This document shows, piece after piece, positions 44,014 to 53,570 of a stretch of DNA of 64,000 nt. Source of the DNA: Candidozyma auris (taxonomy: Eukaryota; Ascomycota; Pichiomycetes; Serinales; Metschnikowiaceae); contig NC_072812.1 of assembly GCF_003013715.1 (NCBI RefSeq), positions 1,922,001 to 1,986,000 of the forward strand, read 5' to 3'. Each line of letters starts with the position of its first letter. Position 1 is the first letter of the stretch. A model generated the notes under the pieces. The model made no database searches and had not been told where the DNA came from. It saw only the letters and a list, made by a program, of their open reading frames with translations. Made by a program: the position numbers and the translations under genes.

Positions 44014-44531
44014 TTTTTATGACTACGACGCTAATGCTGTATATAGATGATATTTAAAACTGTTGGCCCGATCTTTAAATCAGGCTTTTACGACGGATGA
44101 TTTGGTTTATAAAGTTAATTGATTTACATGTTATTTTGCTTGACTATTATTTTTTTTTTCTTTTTTTTTTTTTTTTAAGACATCATCATCCGATTAAAGT
44201 GAATACAACTATATCACTATAGAAAGGTTCAATGTCTGGAAGATTATAATTTCATGCTCCTGCTTCCACTTGGAGGCATTCTTGAAAGTCGCTTGAGCTT
44301 CATGGTACACTTTTACATGATTCTACGGTAATTTAGATAGACCGACACTTACGTACTTTTTTTTGAAGGAACTAACAGCTCTAGGAACACTTTTTTGGAA
44401 CTACAAAACCTTTTTTATGTGCCAATAATGCCTAAGGCTAAGTAAAGGATATATGAGAGAGATTTTTGCCATAATATTAGAACTTTGCAATATGCGATAT
44501 ATACTAAACTAATTGCCAAATTTGTAAGTTA
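44014..44531. other. AT-rich intergenic COQ8/tRNA-Glu
   Basis: Very AT-rich, with a T-tract at 44150-44176 interrupted by one C. I looked for a long terminal repeat, often found near yeast tRNA genes, and found no convincing TG...CA-bounded element. Confidence 0.5.
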
Positions 44532-44603
44532 TCCGATATAGTGTAACGGCTATCACGGTTCGCTTTCACCGAGCAGACCGGGGTTCGACTCCCCGTATCG
44601 GAG
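44532..44603 (+). tRNA. tRNA-Glu (anticodon TTC)
   Basis: 72 nt, intronless, nearly identical in the arms to yeast tRNA-Glu. The acceptor stem TCCGATA pairs with TATCGGA (44596-44602), with discriminator G at 44603. The anticodon stem GTTCG/CGAGC closes the loop CTTTCAC with TTC at 44565-44567. The B box GGGTTCGACTCCC is intact. A T-run follows at once as terminator. Confidence 0.97.
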
Positions 44604-44609
44604 CTTTCA

Positions 44610-44620
44610 TTTTTTTTTTT
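44610..44620 (+). terminator. RNA polymerase III terminator
   Basis: Eleven T residues begin seven bases after the tRNA-Glu gene, a standard Pol III termination signal. Confidence 0.9.
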
Positions 44621-44790
44621 GGCTTTTAATTTTTTTTTTTTTTCCCAAATATAACTCATTCTTTCTGTAAGCATAAACGTAATCATTTTATCTTAAGACC
44701 AGGTCAAGAGTGCCTTGGGCAGTATCTATATCAACCATTCTAGCGTGAGGCTTCTTTATATACACATAATCTGGGGTCGCACCTTAAACA

Positions 44791-47700
44791 TTGTACGATA
44801 TATCGCTAGCGCCTTTCAAAGTATTCACGGGTATCAAAATTTCGGACGCAGAAAGCACACTCAAAAAGGCTTTGCCAACCTCAGACCTAAAGCAATGGTC
44901 GGTCACAAGCAACTCAAGAGACCAAAGGTCTCCCCTTTTAGCCGACATTCCCAGAGCTCAACGGCTGGCTCCTCGTACTCCGAATGAACCTGAAATTGAC
45001 TTGAGACTGTATTTCCAGGGCACGACGGCGAGTCTCAGCCGTTCGTTAGCTAAGTCATCCTCAGTAATTCTTCCAGATAGTGGGCAGAAAGTGTACAGAC
45101 TGAATCTGTTCTTCAGTAATGAGTTTGAGTCGTTTCACGATGACTCGTTGCAAGACTCTGAGTACTCCGAGACGTCTGGTACCATCGGACGTGATAACCA
45201 CGGTTACTCGTATATGTTTATCAGGAGGCTTTGTCGTCGAGCGTGCAAGTTATATCATGATGAGCAGTTTCGAAATGTGTTCAAATGCTCTGTCGCTTAC
45301 CTTGTGGCATCGATGGGAGTGTACTGGAGTCCGTTCGATAAGTTTTTAGGAACCACTGATTCCAAGCATGTTGTTGCAACCACAGCTGTTTACTTTCATC
45401 CAGCAAGAACCAAAGGCTCAATGCACCAGCTGATCATGTTCGTGCTCATATCCTTGTTGTTTAGTTTGTTTGTGTCACTTGCGTGCCGCTCAACGTCGAC
45501 TTTCTTCTTCAATAATGGCGAAGATGAGATAAGTTTTGGTATCGACCTCATCATCAGTTCCGTTGGCCTTGCATTCATTGCATTCATGAAGCAAAAAGTT
45601 AACAAACAACCTTTCAACACCGCATGTTCTTTGACGTCAATTTCTTTGGTAACTTGTATTGTAAAGGAGGGTGCTCTTAACTCCTCAGTCATTCCTTTAA
45701 AGAGGTTATTGTCTACTTCTCAAGTTGTGTTTGTGGGTTCTTGTGTTTCTGTAGCGACGTGCTATATTCTTTGGCCCAAGAGTGCAGTCAAGACGCTACG
45801 AAAGTCCTTGAACGATAGTTTTAACATTATGTCCCTGCTCTTATCTGTGACCACATATCGATTCTTGCATGGCGAGAAACTTACTCAGAAAGACATGGAG
45901 ATCTTCTCCCAGCTACAAAAGAAGGCCAATGATCTACAGGGTAGCTTAGAGGAGGCAGGGTATGAGCTACGCTGGGTGGGGAAAGAAGCGGAGTTCTCCA
46001 GCTACAGTAAAATTGTGGATGCCACCATTTCTCTTACAAGCCATTTGCAGGCTTTGAGATCGTCTCTTGAGATGCAATGGCAACTTCTTCACGAGCAAGA
46101 CCGAGATAACAGAGACACGGAAGATGTAAACGGAGAGGATAGAGTCTCTGATGCTTGTTCAAGCAAAAGTCTTGACAGCTATCGATCAGGCGAAATACGC
46201 GTGTCTATGTCGGTGGATAATTTAATCAAGTTGCCCAATGCTAGTGGCGATCATCAGACAGAAGATACTGACCAAACTGCAATGTATCCTAATCAACTCT
46301 TTGACTTGTTTGTCTTCTACTTGGCCCCATCGATCAAGCTGTTTGTGTTTACCGTGAAGGAGGTTTTAAGTGCTGTTCCATTTGAGCGTAAGTATATTGG
46401 AGATCAGCATCAAAGTGTCTTCGTCAAATCGTCGAATTATCAAAACTCGCTTAGAAAGGCTGTGGAGTTGTTTCAAGAGAAGCAAGCCAACTCATTCAAG
46501 AAGCTTTACTCGCAAGACATTTTCAAGCCAGATAATGAGATGTTTAAAACAGATCAGGAGGAGGTAACGGCATGTTGTGGCAATTTTGCATCGTTGTTAG
46601 CTCTTTATGGCGATGAGTTGATTCGGTTCTTGCAGCTTACTGAACACTTTGAACTTGTTGCTAAATCCAGGCCTAGAAGCTGGTCTTTTCTCAAATTCTG
46701 GAGACAGCAAGGAGACTCAAATGAAAAGCAAAGGCAATATGAAGCAGACTTCATCGAAGCACTCCGTGAATTCAAAGCTCAGTTCAGCTCAATGAATAGC
46801 GTTCGACCAACAGAAACCACTGGCCTACTCTCCCGGAAGGATAAAATTAATCATTTCAGAAAACGACTATGGGAGTCATTATACTTTTTTCGAAGAGTGG
46901 ACATCCAATTTGGTCTTCGCGTAGGTGTTGGAGCATTTTGCATATCGATATTTGCATTTTTACCACAAACAAAGGATCATTTTGTTATTTGGCGATTGGA
47001 GTGGGCGTTAGTGATATACTGCATCATGATGAGCAAATCATTAGGCGGCACAACCATGACAGCAAAGTGGCGTTTTATCGGAACATTCCTTGGAGCTTTC
47101 ATAGCTTGGGTAGTTTGGGATTTGACTGACGGTAATGTTTTCGCCCTAGCGACTACCGGATTTCTTCTTTCGATACCATGTTTCCGCATCATCATCTACT
47201 GGAAGAAAAACAATCCATTTGGCCGGTTCATACTTTTGACATATAACTTGACTGCCCTTTATTCATACAGCATGACTCAAAAAGACTCGGAGGATGATTA
47301 CGAAGGGGGCGAGAAGCCCATAGTTTGGGAAATCGCCTACCACAGATTTGTGTCGGTGTCAATTGGTATCGTCTGGGCGTTGTTTGTTGCAACTTGTTTT
47401 CTTCCTAACAGTGCTAGAAAACGCCTTAAGTCTGGACTTACTGTGTTATGGCTACGCATGGGTGTGATATGGAATAGTGACCCTTTGGAATATAAAACAT
47501 TTGATCATCATCCTCCCAGACTTGTCGGCCTCAAGGACTACAGAGGTACAAGCAACCTCCTTTCGGAATGTCAAACATTGCTTAAACAGGCTCCTTTGGA
47601 ATTGCGACTAAAGGGAAGCTTCCCTAAAAAAACTTATGAGGATCTCTTAAGGAGCACATCAAACATCTTAGATGCCTTTCAAAATATCAAGTTGATGATC

Positions 47701-48066
47701 GAAGTTGATCCGTGGTTGTCACAAAATGAGGAGTTTGTACTCAAGTACATCGAAAATGAGCGTGAAGAGCTTGAGCATCGAATATTTTTGATATTTTATA
47801 TGATTGCAAGTGCTCTAGCACTTGGCTTCCCGCTTCCATCGAAGCCCGCATCCACCGAACATGCTAGGAACAGAATGCTTCTTAAGCTTAGTGAGGTAAG
47901 GTCCAAATCAATGAGTGATGATCTTCAGCTCTCTAATGAAGACTACGTGCTTTTGTACTCTTATCTTTTGGTGACATCGACAATCACAAAAGAGCTTGAT
48001 CAAATCCTCAAGCTTATTAAGAAGCTTCTTGGTGGGTTCTCGGAGGAAATCTTTTACTTGGTTTGA
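44791..48066 (+). CDS. BRE4/FUSC-family (ArAE_2) multi-pass membrane protein, start unresolved
   Basis: The frame opens after a stop at 44785 and runs 1091 codons. It has two membrane clusters of about five or six helices each (roughly residues 160-345 and 705-880), separated by a soluble helical region and followed by a soluble tail. This layout belongs to the fungal putative ER/aromatic-acid-exporter-like family that includes Saccharomyces Bre4 (1125 residues), whose loss causes brefeldin A sensitivity. Oddly, the first in-frame ATG is codon 142 (45214), although the sequence before it (SPLLADIP, EIDLRLYFQG) looks coding. No ATG exists in any plus frame from the tRNA to 44895, and the one at 44895 is in another frame. 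Non-ATG initiation, an unseen exon or a sequence indel are the options. Confidence 0.75.
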   Translation: MYDISLAPFKVFTGIKISDAESTLKKALPTSDLKQWSVTSNSRDQRSPLLADIPRAQRLAPRTPNEPEIDLRLYFQGTTASLSRSLAKSSSVILPDSGQKVYRLNLFFSNEFESFHDDSLQDSEYSETSGTIGRDNHGYSYMFIRRLCRRACKLYHDEQFRNVFKCSVAYLVASMGVYWSPFDKFLGTTDSKHVVATTAVYFHPARTKGSMHQLIMFVLISLLFSLFVSLACRSTSTFFFNNGEDEISFGIDLIISSVGLAFIAFMKQKVNKQPFNTACSLTSISLVTCIVKEGALNSSVIPLKRLLSTSQVVFVGSCVSVATCYILWPKSAVKTLRKSLNDSFNIMSLLLSVTTYRFLHGEKLTQKDMEIFSQLQKKANDLQGSLEEAGYELRWVGKEAEFSSYSKIVDATISLTSHLQALRSSLEMQWQLLHEQDRDNRDTEDVNGEDRVSDACSSKSLDSYRSGEIRVSMSVDNLIKLPNASGDHQTEDTDQTAMYPNQLFDLFVFYLAPSIKLFVFTVKEVLSAVPFERKYIGDQHQSVFVKSSNYQNSLRKAVELFQEKQANSFKKLYSQDIFKPDNEMFKTDQEEVTACCGNFASLLALYGDELIRFLQLTEHFELVAKSRPRSWSFLKFWRQQGDSNEKQRQYEADFIEALREFKAQFSSMNSVRPTETTGLLSRKDKINHFRKRLWESLYFFRRVDIQFGLRVGVGAFCISIFAFLPQTKDHFVIWRLEWALVIYCIMMSKSLGGTTMTAKWRFIGTFLGAFIAWVVWDLTDGNVFALATTGFLLSIPCFRIIIYWKKNNPFGRFILLTYNLTALYSYSMTQKDSEDDYEGGEKPIVWEIAYHRFVSVSIGIVWALFVATCFLPNSARKRLKSGLTVLWLRMGVIWNSDPLEYKTFDHHPPRLVGLKDYRGTSNLLSECQTLLKQAPLELRLKGSFPKKTYEDLLRSTSNILDAFQNIKLMIEVDPWLSQNEEFVLKYIENEREELEHRIFLIFYMIASALALGFPLPSKPASTEHARNRMLLKLSEVRSKSMSDDLQLSNEDYVLLYSYLLVTSTITKELDQILKLIKKLLGGFSEEIFYLV

Positions 48067-48198
48067 TGATGTGTAATTGGAACGTGCCAATATGTCAGTA
48101 CATCAAGTTGTCAAATGCTACTTGATAACTTTCGTGTATAAATGCGTGTATTGTTTATCCTATTTCTAAATTCACATACTTGTGAATGTCAATGCAAA

Positions 48199-51100
48199 TT
48201 ATTGAGGTTCAACATTGTACCTCATCTTGATACCCATAGCGGCTAACTCCGAGTCCAAATATTTCAAAACGAACGGAATGGCAACAGTCGTTGTATTGTC
48301 GCCGCCCACAAACTTAGTACCCAGTCCGTCCTCCCAAATATCAGCTTCATTTACTTGCTGTCCGCTTTTGGCGTAAGTCTCGAATTTCTCAGCACATCCA
48401 CGGCATCTAATAGACGCAAAAGTTCCAATGCGTGGGACAGACATCTGGGTATTTAGCAAAGAGCCACATGTACGACAAATTGGTGTTTGAGTATAATCAG
48501 AACAATTCAACAATCTGTCCTGAAGTAAGTAGGATGTACCATGACCAATCAAGGCATCCCTTTCCATCTCACCCACACGGATACCACCGTTTCTCTTACG
48601 ACCCTTGACGGGCTGCATAGTCAAAGAGTTGACAGGTCCGGTTGATCTCACCTGGAACTTGTCGTTGACCATATGTCTCAATCTCTGATAGTAGACGACT
48701 CCGATGTAAATGTCGCAACGAAGTTCTTCACCGGTAACACCAGAATACATCGGTTCGTTACCGTGGTAATTGTAGCCAGCCTTCCTCAACTGTTCTCCAA
48801 AGTAGTCAGCGGGGGTATCACTTTCACTGAATGTCCATGGAGTAGAGTCTTGAGCAATACCGTGCATGGCACCAGCTTTACCGGCAAGAGACTCGACAAA
48901 CATACCGATGGTCATACGAGATGGGAAAGCGTGAGGATTAATGATAACATCAGGCTGGATTCCACTCTCGGAGAAAGGCATATCAATCTGTGGCCATTTT
49001 CTAGAACAAACACCTTTTTGACCGTGTCTCGAAGAGAACTTATCTCCTATCAATGGTGCTCTAGTAACTCTAAATTTGATGGTGAGCTGTTGACATTCTG
49101 AGTCCCCTGTTTCGTCAGCCAAGAGTTTGACCTCTTCGATATAAGCAGGCTCACTCGAATGGTACGTCTTAACCCTAGTTTTGCCTATAGTGTCATCATA
49201 GTATGCACAGATTGGGTCGCCCTCTTCAACGTGAACACCAATGATTGGCAATCCATCGTCATCCAACTTTTCTTTCCATGCCTCTGGATAGTCATCATCG
49301 CCGAAACCTAAGTGCTGAATGATCGGGTCACCTCTCTTACGGGATGTAGAAAGATCGACCTTCTCAACCTTGTAGACTGTACCGTAGCCAAAGCCTCTTT
49401 CATCAGCAGACTTATTGATAATCATAGCATCATCCATATCATAACCAGTGTAAGAAATGACAGCAACAACTGCGTTCATACCGTTGGGAAAGTTGTCCAT
49501 ACCGTAATCATCGTATAGATTTGCTTTCACAATAGGTGTCTGACCAGTTTGTAGTCTATAGAGCTTGTTGTCTGATCTGTGAACCAATGCGGTACCCGGC
49601 GTACCCATGGTTTGCTTACCCATCTGACACTGATACATGTTTCTAGGCGACTGGTTAAAGTCAGAAAATGGAGTCAAATTAGCCAAAATAGACAAAATGT
49701 TGGTTGGAGCCCACTCAACGTGTGTATGGATTTTAGGCTCAATCTCTTGCGGGGTGACAGCAATATTCATGTAAACTTGCTCGAATGGGCCCAAGATATC
49801 TTCCTTTTCCAATGGCAAATACTTCGTTGGTCTCATCATTCTGGAGCGGCCGCTGAAAATAAACAAACCAGGATACTGACCCTTGGAAGACGGAGGAACG
49901 TAACCAATTTCCAAATCGAGAGGTAAACCCTTTTGACCATTGACTTTCCAGTACCTCAAGGATTCAGCCACGATCTTACCCTGCTCGTGAGTAGTCCAGC
50001 CGACAATACGACCGTCCAATTGAACACAGCACATCTTGGGCCCCGCGGCGAAAGTATGAGCGGGCGAGACACCCAACTTAGCCAACGCAATAGGTATTTG
50101 AGAAACGTCGGAATCTTCTGTTGAAATCTTACATTTGTGAGCTAAGTGATTCAATAAACCACATGGAGAACCATCGGGTGTGTGCACAGGACATAAGAAA
50201 CCCCAAGATTCTGGTAACAACTTCCTGACAGTTGTTGTCTTCAACTCCGCAAAAAAGGAACCTCTATGAACCATTCTAAAATGGGAGATGAATCTGTGGA
50301 AGTTAATCTTTTCAGCAACAACAGTATAACCAGACACTTGCTGCAAGTCCAAGCCCGACTGAGAAACAAGATTACCGGTAGAGAGGAAATATTGCAATTT
50401 TTGACCCACATTCTCATTTACTCTCATGAAGACACGGGACATGTACTTTCTGTCATTGAAATTCACTCTGTTTCCTCTGTTGATGTCCGAAGTGATCTGA
50501 ACTTTGATGTTCTGTAAGTACTCTTCGATCTTCTCTTTAATAATCATCCCGTAAAGGAACCCACCCAACAAGACCTCTTGATGCTGAGTAGCATCTGGAT
50601 TGTCAGGACAGCAATCGCCGGCAACCAAGGTGTATAACTTACGGATCATGAACAATAACATGCGGAACTTGTCTGCATTTTTAGGCAAGTGAACGAGAAC
50701 AATCTTCTTGATGAGCTCCTTTCCGACGTCTATGTCTGACATGTCTGCGGGAGCATCGAGAACGATTCTGAACTTATCACCCAAGTATGCCAAGGTCTCC
50801 TTTTGCGAGTAAAGGTCGTAGGTTTTGTAGGTTCTAAGCAAAAGTTCGAGACGATCAGTCAAGAAGGAGTTGGAAGTATCGGAAGCAACAATTCCGTCGA
50901 AAATTTCTCTGTCGTTGGTCTCCATCAATGCCTTCAAGATCATCACTACTGGCACCAAGTACTCGTTCTTACGCCACGAGAATCTGAAGGTGACATTTCC
51001 ATCTTTCAAATAGTGTAAAACATTGGTCTGGGAAGTCTGGTCCGGCCGAACACATCTAATCTGACATCCGAACTTCGTGTAAGATGCACCTCTGTTACCG

Positions 51101-51702
51101 AACGAAGGACGAATAAGAGCCATGGGATGGTTTCTTCTTTGGACAATCAACATACGAATCAATTTTTCGATACCATTCACAATGAAGTAACCTCCCAACT
51201 CGTCACTTTCCTCTTTGGCAGCGACTAGCTCGTTTGGAGACAATCTTTCCAAATGACATCTGTTGGTATTGAGCATAATAGGCACCTGACCAGCATCACG
51301 GATTTCGGAGACCTCCTCTCCTCCATTCACCAGCCACGTTACCTTCAACATCAACTTACCTCTGTAGGTGGTCATTCTCTCTCTGCACTCTGAGGGGAAA
51401 GTCTTTCGATTTACTGAAAGCTTATCTGTGGGAGGCACCGCAGGTTTAGCCAACTGGACAGAGTCCACTCTGATTTCAAGCTTGTTGCCTAGTCTCAATT
51501 CATCCGTCGAATCAAATATCGTCTTGGTGCCAATATCCTTGACACCTAAGTTGAGAAGGCCTCCTCCAGGCCCTTCGGTGAGGGCATTGAAGGAGCCGAT
51601 GTGAGGCGCCACGGCGTCCGCTAGAAGTGGGAAGGCCGATTTATCTTTGGGAGGGTTCTTGAACCTCTGCTCACGTTCGAGAGTCCTAAATTGGGCCCCC
51701 AT
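48199..51702 (-). CDS. RPA135: RNA polymerase I second-largest subunit A135
   Basis: 1167 residues (1203 in Saccharomyces). A135 forms one side of the Pol I active site and transcribes the rDNA. From MGAQFRTLEREQRF it follows the family closely, e.g. NPPKDKSAFPLL, QRRNHPMALIRPSF, SGYTVVAEKINF, GYDMDDAMIINKSADERGFGYG, GDKFSSRHGQKGVCSRKWP. It ends with the C-terminal zinc site CRTCG...CRGC. It lacks the first dozen residues of Saccharomyces A135. The open frame continues upstream only to a TTG, so the ATG at 51702 is used. Codon 124 (plus strand 51331-51333) is CTG where Saccharomyces has Ser, supporting CUG-Ser decoding. Confidence 0.98.
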   Translation of the reverse strand: MGAQFRTLEREQRFKNPPKDKSAFPLLADAVAPHIGSFNALTEGPGGGLLNLGVKDIGTKTIFDSTDELRLGNKLEIRVDSVQLAKPAVPPTDKLSVNRKTFPSECRERMTTYRGKLMLKVTWLVNGGEEVSEIRDAGQVPIMLNTNRCHLERLSPNELVAAKEESDELGGYFIVNGIEKLIRMLIVQRRNHPMALIRPSFGNRGASYTKFGCQIRCVRPDQTSQTNVLHYLKDGNVTFRFSWRKNEYLVPVVMILKALMETNDREIFDGIVASDTSNSFLTDRLELLLRTYKTYDLYSQKETLAYLGDKFRIVLDAPADMSDIDVGKELIKKIVLVHLPKNADKFRMLLFMIRKLYTLVAGDCCPDNPDATQHQEVLLGGFLYGMIIKEKIEEYLQNIKVQITSDINRGNRVNFNDRKYMSRVFMRVNENVGQKLQYFLSTGNLVSQSGLDLQQVSGYTVVAEKINFHRFISHFRMVHRGSFFAELKTTTVRKLLPESWGFLCPVHTPDGSPCGLLNHLAHKCKISTEDSDVSQIPIALAKLGVSPAHTFAAGPKMCCVQLDGRIVGWTTHEQGKIVAESLRYWKVNGQKGLPLDLEIGYVPPSSKGQYPGLFIFSGRSRMMRPTKYLPLEKEDILGPFEQVYMNIAVTPQEIEPKIHTHVEWAPTNILSILANLTPFSDFNQSPRNMYQCQMGKQTMGTPGTALVHRSDNKLYRLQTGQTPIVKANLYDDYGMDNFPNGMNAVVAVISYTGYDMDDAMIINKSADERGFGYGTVYKVEKVDLSTSRKRGDPIIQHLGFGDDDYPEAWKEKLDDDGLPIIGVHVEEGDPICAYYDDTIGKTRVKTYHSSEPAYIEEVKLLADETGDSECQQLTIKFRVTRAPLIGDKFSSRHGQKGVCSRKWPQIDMPFSESGIQPDVIINPHAFPSRMTIGMFVESLAGKAGAMHGIAQDSTPWTFSESDTPADYFGEQLRKAGYNYHGNEPMYSGVTGEELRCDIYIGVVYYQRLRHMVNDKFQVRSTGPVNSLTMQPVKGRKRNGGIRVGEMERDALIGHGTSYLLQDRLLNCSDYTQTPICRTCGSLLNTQMSVPRIGTFASIRCRGCAEKFETYAKSGQQVNEADIWEDGLGTKFVGGDNTTTVAIPFVLKYLDSELAAMGIKMRYNVEPQ

Positions 51703-51805
51703 GATGTGGTGATCTAGGCTTATGAAGGTTGGTACACTGGAACTTTTTTTTTTTGCTGATGAGATGAAGCGATGCCTGGTGCAGGCAACAGGTGCATATC
51801 TTGGG

Positions 51806-51811
51806 CACGTG
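51806..51811. promoter_or_regulatory. E-box CACGTG upstream of RPA135
   Basis: CACGTG 104 bp upstream of the RPA135 ATG. A PAC-like TGATGAGAT (51758-51766) lies between it and the ATG. Both fit a growth-regulated ribosome-biogenesis promoter. Confidence 0.45.
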
Positions 51812-52147
51812 TGGAAAGTCACGAGGCCGACAAGGGAAGATATTCTGAAGACGCCAATTATGGCGTCCAAGCATCTTGGAGAAATGAAAAAAGCATTCAG
51901 GTTTTTATGTGATGCAAGTCTTGGGTCGTTACTGTGGCCCTCTCCTGAACATGGGGTACAATTGGAGACGATTCTTCATGGTCCTGCGCTGCTCATATAC
52001 GGTGCCGTAGTAACGTAATAAAGTTGTATTGCATTATCTATATATCGAACATAAAATACGGGATAAGAATCCAGAGTGTAGATGTTTTGTTGAATAGCTC
52101 AAAGTTGTCTTTATATTCTCTTTATTTTCTACTGATTAGTGCTAGCT

Positions 52148-52157
52148 TGGCTGCGAA
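52148..52157 (-). promoter_or_regulatory. recurrent intergenic decamer TTCGCAGCCA, copy 6
   Basis: Exact copy on the minus strand in the RPA135/MTQ2 divergent promoter, 446 bp from RPA135 and 263 bp from MTQ2. Confidence 0.55.
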
Positions 52158-52419
52158 AGGCCTGACAAAATGTTGAGAGAGCAGAATGTACTAACATTGA
52201 GCCAAACCAAATTGTAGCATACTATCCCTGGTTGCAGTACTGCAAAATTGATTCAGGATTTCATAAGACCCAGCCTTGCATATTCATTTTTATTGCTTCC
52301 GCTGGGCATGTATTTCCTCCATCGCTTCTTGGCCTTGAGTTGAGCATCGCAATGAGTATATTAAGTGCACTCTCCGAAGAAGCTGGAGCAGGCGATCTTC
52401 CATCTTCAATAATCCTACA

Positions 52420-53082
52420 ATGCTTCCAACTCCGGAAGTTGCTGTGGACGACAATGTGTATGAACCAGCAGAGGACTCATTTCTCCTACTAGACTGTTTC
52501 GAGAAAGTGATGGAGCCTTTGCAGCTGAAATATACATGTCCAGTGGTCTGTGAAATAGGTGCCGGCTCAGGTGTCGTCACGGCGTTCCTCAAATTGCATA
52601 TATTTCCTGAAGCTTTATACCTAGCTACTGATGTCAATCCTACAGCATGCTCCACGATACGAGCCACACTCAGAAAGAATAAGGCAGAAACTGCTTCTGG
52701 GTCTGTTTCTGTTCTCCAGATGAGCCTAATGTCTGGCATAAGAGAAAAAGCTATAGACATTCTCTTATTCAATCCGCCTTACGTTCCAGCCGAAGAGGTT
52801 CCTGAGATTCCGAAGACAGACAGCGACTACACATGGCTCGACTTGGCGCTCCTAGGAGGTCCCGACGGAATGGTGGTCACATGGCAGGTTTTGGACCATT
52901 TAGACGACCACTTAGCGCCAGGTGGAATTGCTTTCATACTATTTTGTGCGAGAAACAAACCGGAGGAAGTTGCTTCCATCATGAGAAGTCGAGGATGGCT
53001 CGTGGAGACAGTGATACATAGGAAGGCTGGATGGGAGGTACTCAGTGTTCTTCTGTTTACCAGAGGTAGTGTTGAAGGATAA
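52420..53082 (+). CDS. MTQ2: Mtq2, eRF1 glutamine methyltransferase
   Basis: 220 residues, the family length. Mtq2 with its partner Trm112 methylates the Gln of the GGQ motif in release factor eRF1. The SAM site is CEIGAGSGVV (44-53), the catalytic NPPY is N118-Y121 in LLFNPPYVPAE, and WLDLALLGGPDGM follows. The start MLPTPEV matches Saccharomyces MLPTPYV. A second role in 60S maturation is reported for yeast Mtq2. Confidence 0.96.
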   Translation: MLPTPEVAVDDNVYEPAEDSFLLLDCFEKVMEPLQLKYTCPVVCEIGAGSGVVTAFLKLHIFPEALYLATDVNPTACSTIRATLRKNKAETASGSVSVLQMSLMSGIREKAIDILLFNPPYVPAEEVPEIPKTDSDYTWLDLALLGGPDGMVVTWQVLDHLDDHLAPGGIAFILFCARNKPEEVASIMRSRGWLVETVIHRKAGWEVLSVLLFTRGSVEG

Positions 53083-53570
53083 CTATCTTTCATTGAAGAA
53101 GTTCGAAATTGAATGAAAGGTCAATTCATATACTTGGGTTGCAGGGTTAGTTTTTAGTCTGGACACAACGCAGAGTTTGCATCCAATTACGGTGTGGACT
53201 GAATCATATGAGGAGTTACTTGAGAGTCTCAATGTGAACTTCGAAAACGTTATATTGAGTTTTGTCGGCTTATTTGAATGTGAGATGGGTTGTTTTCACT
53301 GAGGAGTCTGAGTTTTGCAGCCATCGATGAAGAACCCCTGAGTTCACAGAAGTATAGACACTACTTAAAATGAATTCAAGTTAATTCTGTAGACTTTGAG
53401 CAAAGTGTATCAAAAAAAAGTCTTTCAATCCTCATCTAGTTTTTTAATTTCATCACTCTCAGTAGGGTTATTATAGTACGGCTCAGAGCTGAGCATCGCG
53501 AAAAACCCCAGACATAGTAGTCAGCACTTTATCACCACTTCATCACATAGATACACTACTTCCCTCAGGC
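53083..53570. other. intergenic MTQ2/MSL5
   Basis: No gene. Contains a TTTGCAGCCA variant of the recurrent decamer at 53314-53323, 248 bp upstream of MSL5. Confidence 0.5.

Larger units (their letters stand above)
51703..52419. other. divergent promoter RPA135/MTQ2
   Basis: No gene. It holds the E-box, a PAC-like block and one exact TTCGCAGCCA. Confidence 0.5.

Noticed and set aside
44179..44531. Possible solo LTR beside the tRNA-Glu gene
   Set aside because: No terminal TG...CA pair, target-site duplication or recognisable LTR sequence found.
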